The notes under the pieces: generated by a model
Database searches by the model: none
What the model was told of the DNA's origin: nothing
The model's input: only the letters and a program-made list of their open reading frames with translations
Shown: in pieces, positions 60,018 through 64,000 of the stretch
Layout: each line of letters begins with the position of its first letter
Position numbering within the stretch: the first letter of the stretch is position 1
Source of the DNA: Ascaphus truei
Taxonomy: Eukaryota > Chordata > Amphibia > Anura > Ascaphidae
Length of the DNA stretch: 64,000 nt
Direction of reading: 5' to 3'
Assembly: GCA_036426205.1 (NCBI GenBank)
Contig: CM071568.1
Coordinates: forward strand, 220,837,834-220,901,833
Position numbers and translations under genes: made by a program

Positions 60018-60055
60018 CCTCTTACATGTTTCGTGCCCTAGCACTTTATCAAGGT
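60018..60055 (-). ncRNA. Degenerate hammerhead-like motif (HHR-I)
   Basis: On the minus strand: TTGATAA, a perfect 4-bp stem II (GTGC with GCAC), GAAAC and the palindrome ACATGT. Direct repeats GTCCCACACTG lie near 59916 and 60054. The core G is A and the first core base is T. Confidence 0.45.
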
Positions 60056-60069
60056 CCCACACTGCCTAC

Positions 60070-63030
60070 CTGGTATCATCTTTACCAGTTCCATCCGCAG
60101 AAAATGGGGAAAGCATACAGAAATAATGTAATTTATATTTCAAAACTAGTTATTAAAGAAGTGGGGTGTAGAACTAATAAATAGGCACTGAAATGCTTTC
60201 AAAATCTACATATTGTGATAAAGCAGACCACCCTGACACCTAAACCTTTCTTTATGAAATATTGTACTGTATGTTAAAGAATTGTTGAACCTTCCAGCTT
60301 GAGCTCCCTTAGAATGCAACGGACTTTTGAGCATAACGTTTCAATTGTGTCTGATTGTCTGCGGCCATCTTGTTCTATCCGACGTCACTAGCAACTTGAA
60401 GGAGCTGTAAAACAAAAGTAAAGGCTCATTTCTAGTAAGAGTATACGGGAACACGTGGTGGCTCCATTACTCCAATAGGTTAGAATTGGCAAGCATAGTA
60501 TGGTGGCCATTAATGAACAAAACCCCACTTGTTTAGGTTTAATACAATTCCCAAATCAAAATGGTGTGAACAGGAGATTTAACTAGCTATCTTCCTGATG
60601 CTAAACTGTCCATAGACATCAATGTGTTTACCCCATATAAAAAGAAATACTGTAAATGACAGAAGCAATTATAAAATGTTTACCTTTTAATGCCACTAAC
60701 AGAGTGAAACATTGAAGTGCTTCTCAGAATGCTAAATTAAAAAGTAATCTTGCCACACAACACAAGAGGTAAAGGTCTTTGACTTATACAAGTTGTGATA
60801 TGTGAAGCTCTTTGATGGAAAGCTTTAAGCACAAATATGTAATTGTATCTATCATTAGGATGTATGTGCTAGTTTTGTAAGCTACTGTATGTGCCCTTTA
60901 GGAAACCTTCAGACAATACAGCTCAACATGCATTTGTCAAACATAAACTGCACTTCATAAGTTGACCAACAGATTATGAGCAGCCTTTGTGTTAGATTTG
61001 AGCAACTCAAACAAATATGCTCTCTCTAAATTGCTGTGTCTTTTTAATCATCTTGTTTTTAATCCGTCATTGTCCTTTACAGCACTTACAGTAATGTCAA
61101 ATACAAAAAGGTCCTAAAGGACATTTAACAACTGAGAAGAGCCATGTGACTATATTGTCAAACTCAATGGTTTAAACTTACTATTCAGGAAAACTAAATA
61201 GGTTGGTTTGAGTCTCTTACTAAAACTGTAATGTGCACATTATTCCGCTGCAAAATATATTATGGTACATTTCTTAACTCCATATAAAATATTGCGATTA
61301 TTTTAGGAATTGTCCAAAATATTAAAAACGGCCAATCTATTTCCTTGCTAAAAATTATGGAGGTAGAAACATAAATGCAAATTTTCATAAGATTTTATGG
61401 ACATAATAAAAAGCTTTTATTAGTAACTAAAGCACAGGAAAAACAGTTCCTGTTTTTTTGCTGTGCAATAGTTCTTTTGTTTGTTTTTGCAATGTTGTTG
61501 AAGGGCTTAGCCTCCCTTTTAAGCAGCAACAACCTCTCCCCCCCCCCCCCCACCAGCCTTTATAAATGTAACTCACATAATGTTAGTATCTCGCCACCTG
61601 AGCATGTCCTGCTCTCTTAAAAACAATATCTGACACTGGATTCATTTTAATGTTGTTTGAAAAAGGAAAGCATCACATGCATGCACCTCTTTTCTAGAGA
61701 TCGTTATTTAATTATTCGCTTTTATTATTAGAGATGAGTAAAGTAGTTCGATTTCGCTGTGTGTATGTCTGGGCGAAGTGCTAAGAAAATATGTGCAAAG
61801 GTGACTTTTTTATAAGCCGTGAAAGGCTGAAAACATTTTCTCACATCGATACTCATTACTGTACATCTAAACAAAATAAACTACAGTATTATACCACATA
61901 CCATTCCATTACGTAGGAAATGGCAATTGTTTATTTAGTGTGTTAGCCAACAAACAGCATAGAAAACAGATTTTAGGAATGTATTTTGCTATGTCCAGCT
62001 GCAAGGAAGAACATGCTAATCTGATTTACAACAATACTATCGCAGAGCACTAATTATCTGGGGCTTTTAACAACAAAGGGTTAAACTCTGAAAATTCAAT
62101 ATAAATCTCATTGTGCCAAATTGTCGGCTTCTTAACAATACACATTTCACGTATGATTTACCGAGTGTATAACAACATCTGTTTCTGTCAGAATATAGAA
62201 GAATTGAATAAGTATCATTCAGTCCTTAGGTAAAACCACAAATATGCAATGAATGTTGTGAATGTGAACACTTTCATGTAATAAAAACACTGCTCATTCT
62301 GCATTTGCAAAGAATTTGATTACAGCTCAGTAAAATACACAAGTATATGCAAGCCATTTATTACCCATTGACAGCTGAAATAAAACCTATTCACATATTA
62401 GAGTAGGTGTTTCTATATATGCACAGCACCTTCCATTTTTATAGTTGTTGCTTGCATTTTTGTTTAGGGTTTTGCAAATATTGCTATTAATCTTCAGATT
62501 CTCTTGATACAGATACTTAAATAAGATACCCGAATGGTAATGAAAACTACAATACATACATTTTATTAAGACAATCAAGGTACTGTATCAATTTTATCAT
62601 TAAACCAAAGAACCATATCCACACTACTTCTCCATAATTGTAATATGCCTTTATTATAGAGGGACAGAGGGTAGATGTTTTGAAACGCATCTATTACTAA
62701 GTATAAGAATAAAGTATTACATAAATTTGCAGAGAAACATCTATGCTGCAGGATTTAAGATCAATTCTTATTTTTCTTATTTTTTTTAATGATATCTGGC
62801 ACTGTACTCTGTTTGTTGTTAAGTTATTAGTAATATATGAATAGTGATATAAATATAGCAGTATTGCCTTTATGGCTACTCAGTGACATATCCCCTTGAA
62901 ATGCATAAGTTGAAAAGAAAGTAGCCAAAGTTGGCTTGTTTATGTCAAGCTCTTGAATTGTCTTAATTATTTTGGCATGTCACAATGTACTATAAACATA
63001 GATTCTTTACACCAAAACCAGCACATTGTA
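60070..63030. other. AT-rich DNA, no gene seen
   Basis: About 3 kb with no recognisable element or coding sequence. A poly-C run lies at 61538-61551. Confidence 0.45.
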
Positions 63031-63040
63031 GAACACAACC

Positions 63041-63498
63041 CAGTGGTTTTCAACCATTTTTTGGTTAAGGAAACCTATAATTATATTGTGAATTCTGCTG
63101 AACCCCAACCCTCTCTAATAGTGTGTCTGACAGATACATTGTAAGGAAGCCCAGCCTTCTCTAATAGCACGTCTGAGATTAGATTCATTGTAAGGAACCT
63201 CAAACCTCTCTAATAGCAAGTCTGAGATTAGATTCCTTGTAAGTAGCCCCAAACCTCTCTAATAGCAAGTCTGAGATTAGATTCCTTGTAAGGAGCCCCA
63301 AACCTCTCTAATAACAATTCTGAGATTAGATTAATTGTAAGGAATCCCCAACCCTCTCTAATAGTGCATCTGGGATAAGATGCATTATATTTTTTCCTGT
63401 ATTTTATACCATTTTCAAATGACCTGAAATTAGAAGAAACCGTATAGGGATGCACGGGGAACCCAAAGGTTCCTATGAACACTTGTTGAAAAACACAG
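63041..63498. mobile_element. hAT-like MITE containing a 48-bp minisatellite
   Basis: It begins CAGTGGTTTTCAACC and ends TTGTTGAAAAACACAG, the usual ends of hAT MITEs. A clear 8-bp duplication is not visible. About six copies of a 48-bp unit (CCTCTCTAATAGCAAGTCTG) fill 63108-63375. No transposase. Confidence 0.65.
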
Positions 63499-64000
63499 AC
63501 ATTCCAATCCTGTACAGTAGAGTAGTTCAAAGTTATTGTAGCTACAGTGGTCTTGGATAGGTGTGCAATCAAATAAGAGACCTGTGAGGATTAGCTCTAT
63601 TCATGCAGGGTACACTGGAGAAAGAGACCAGGATTTCAATGCTCTCTATGTACACTATAATTTTATCTATGAAGTACTCTTATATAGGTTCATTAAAAGG
63701 TATTACAACCTGAAATGTATCCTGCAGTTCAAGAAGATTTGGGCAACCAAATAATAGTAGCTCAAACTGTGATAGAATGATAAATTACATTGCACGGGGT
63801 TGCCATGCCTGATCCAACTCAACTCTGCAATGAGGAAGAAGTAACATACTGTAATCAAGAACATTTTTTTTTACTGTGTATTTTAACCTCCTTGTCTTCT
63901 CAGTCAAAATGTTTTCCTCTGTCTGTCTGTCCGTCGTTATAACATACCCACTTTAAACCACACAAAGAGTAAAATGATATATCAACTTTCTTCCCTTAAG
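63499..64000. other. No gene seen
   Basis: Unassigned AT-rich sequence up to the window end. Confidence 0.45.

Noticed and set aside
63108..63375. Regular 48-bp repeats resembling a CRISPR array.
   Set aside because: The whole unit is repeated with no unique spacers, and it lies inside a hAT MITE in a eukaryotic genome.

Overview
This 64-kb window looks like non-coding vertebrate DNA, most likely from an anuran amphibian. The evidence is the mix of mobile elements: an L1-clade and an L2-clade LINE, five copies of a TTAA-flanked Kolobok/T2-like MITE, hAT and mariner-like remnants, several solo LTRs, many hammerhead-ribozyme-like motifs, and AT-rich filler with microsatellites. The species is an inference. 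I find no convincing host exon; every long or family-recognisable reading frame belongs to a mobile element or to low-complexity sequence.

Layout. 0-6 kb: foldback elements carrying hammerhead-like motifs, with a Kolobok-like MITE nested in the first. 6-13.5 kb: a three-level nest, in which a TA-flanked inverted-repeat element is split by a nearly full-length dead L1, whose ORF1 is split by a GC-rich MITE with TAA target duplications. 15.6-16.3 kb: an internally deleted L2 on the plus strand. 18.2-22.6 kb: a long minus-strand L2 with a 2A-like motif, interrupted by two MITEs. 22.7-23.6 kb: a probable LTR with a promoter-like region. 24.7-25.4 and 34.3-35.3 kb: arrays of hairpin-forming modules. 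29.6-30.1 kb: a long purine tract. 32-37 kb: GC-rich MITEs and a hAT element with a perfect 8-bp target duplication. 37.4-39 kb: a hAT transposase remnant and a large palindrome split by a solo LTR with a perfect 5-bp duplication. 42-43.5 kb: another solo LTR and GC-rich MITE. 44.4-46.1 kb: two Kolobok-like MITEs around a Tigger-like MITE. 46.8-50.1 kb: an LTR retroelement with a perfect ATCTT duplication whose only visible protein is a long coiled coil. 51-64 kb: mostly unrecognised AT-rich DNA with scattered hammerhead-like motifs, an inverted-repeat MITE and a hAT MITE containing a minisatellite.

Two observations stand out. (1) Nine short motifs share a hammerhead-like core, mostly closed by different but complementary stem II sequences. 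One, at 680-758, can be folded by eye into a complete type I hammerhead with about 21 stem I pairs and a GUC cleavage site. Most lie in or beside inverted-repeat elements. (2) The 3.3-kb LTR element at 46801-50096 carries a coiled-coil ORF of roughly 515 residues preceded by a higher-order tandem repeat, with no polymerase visible. All assignments come from reading the sequence; no database search or folding program was run.
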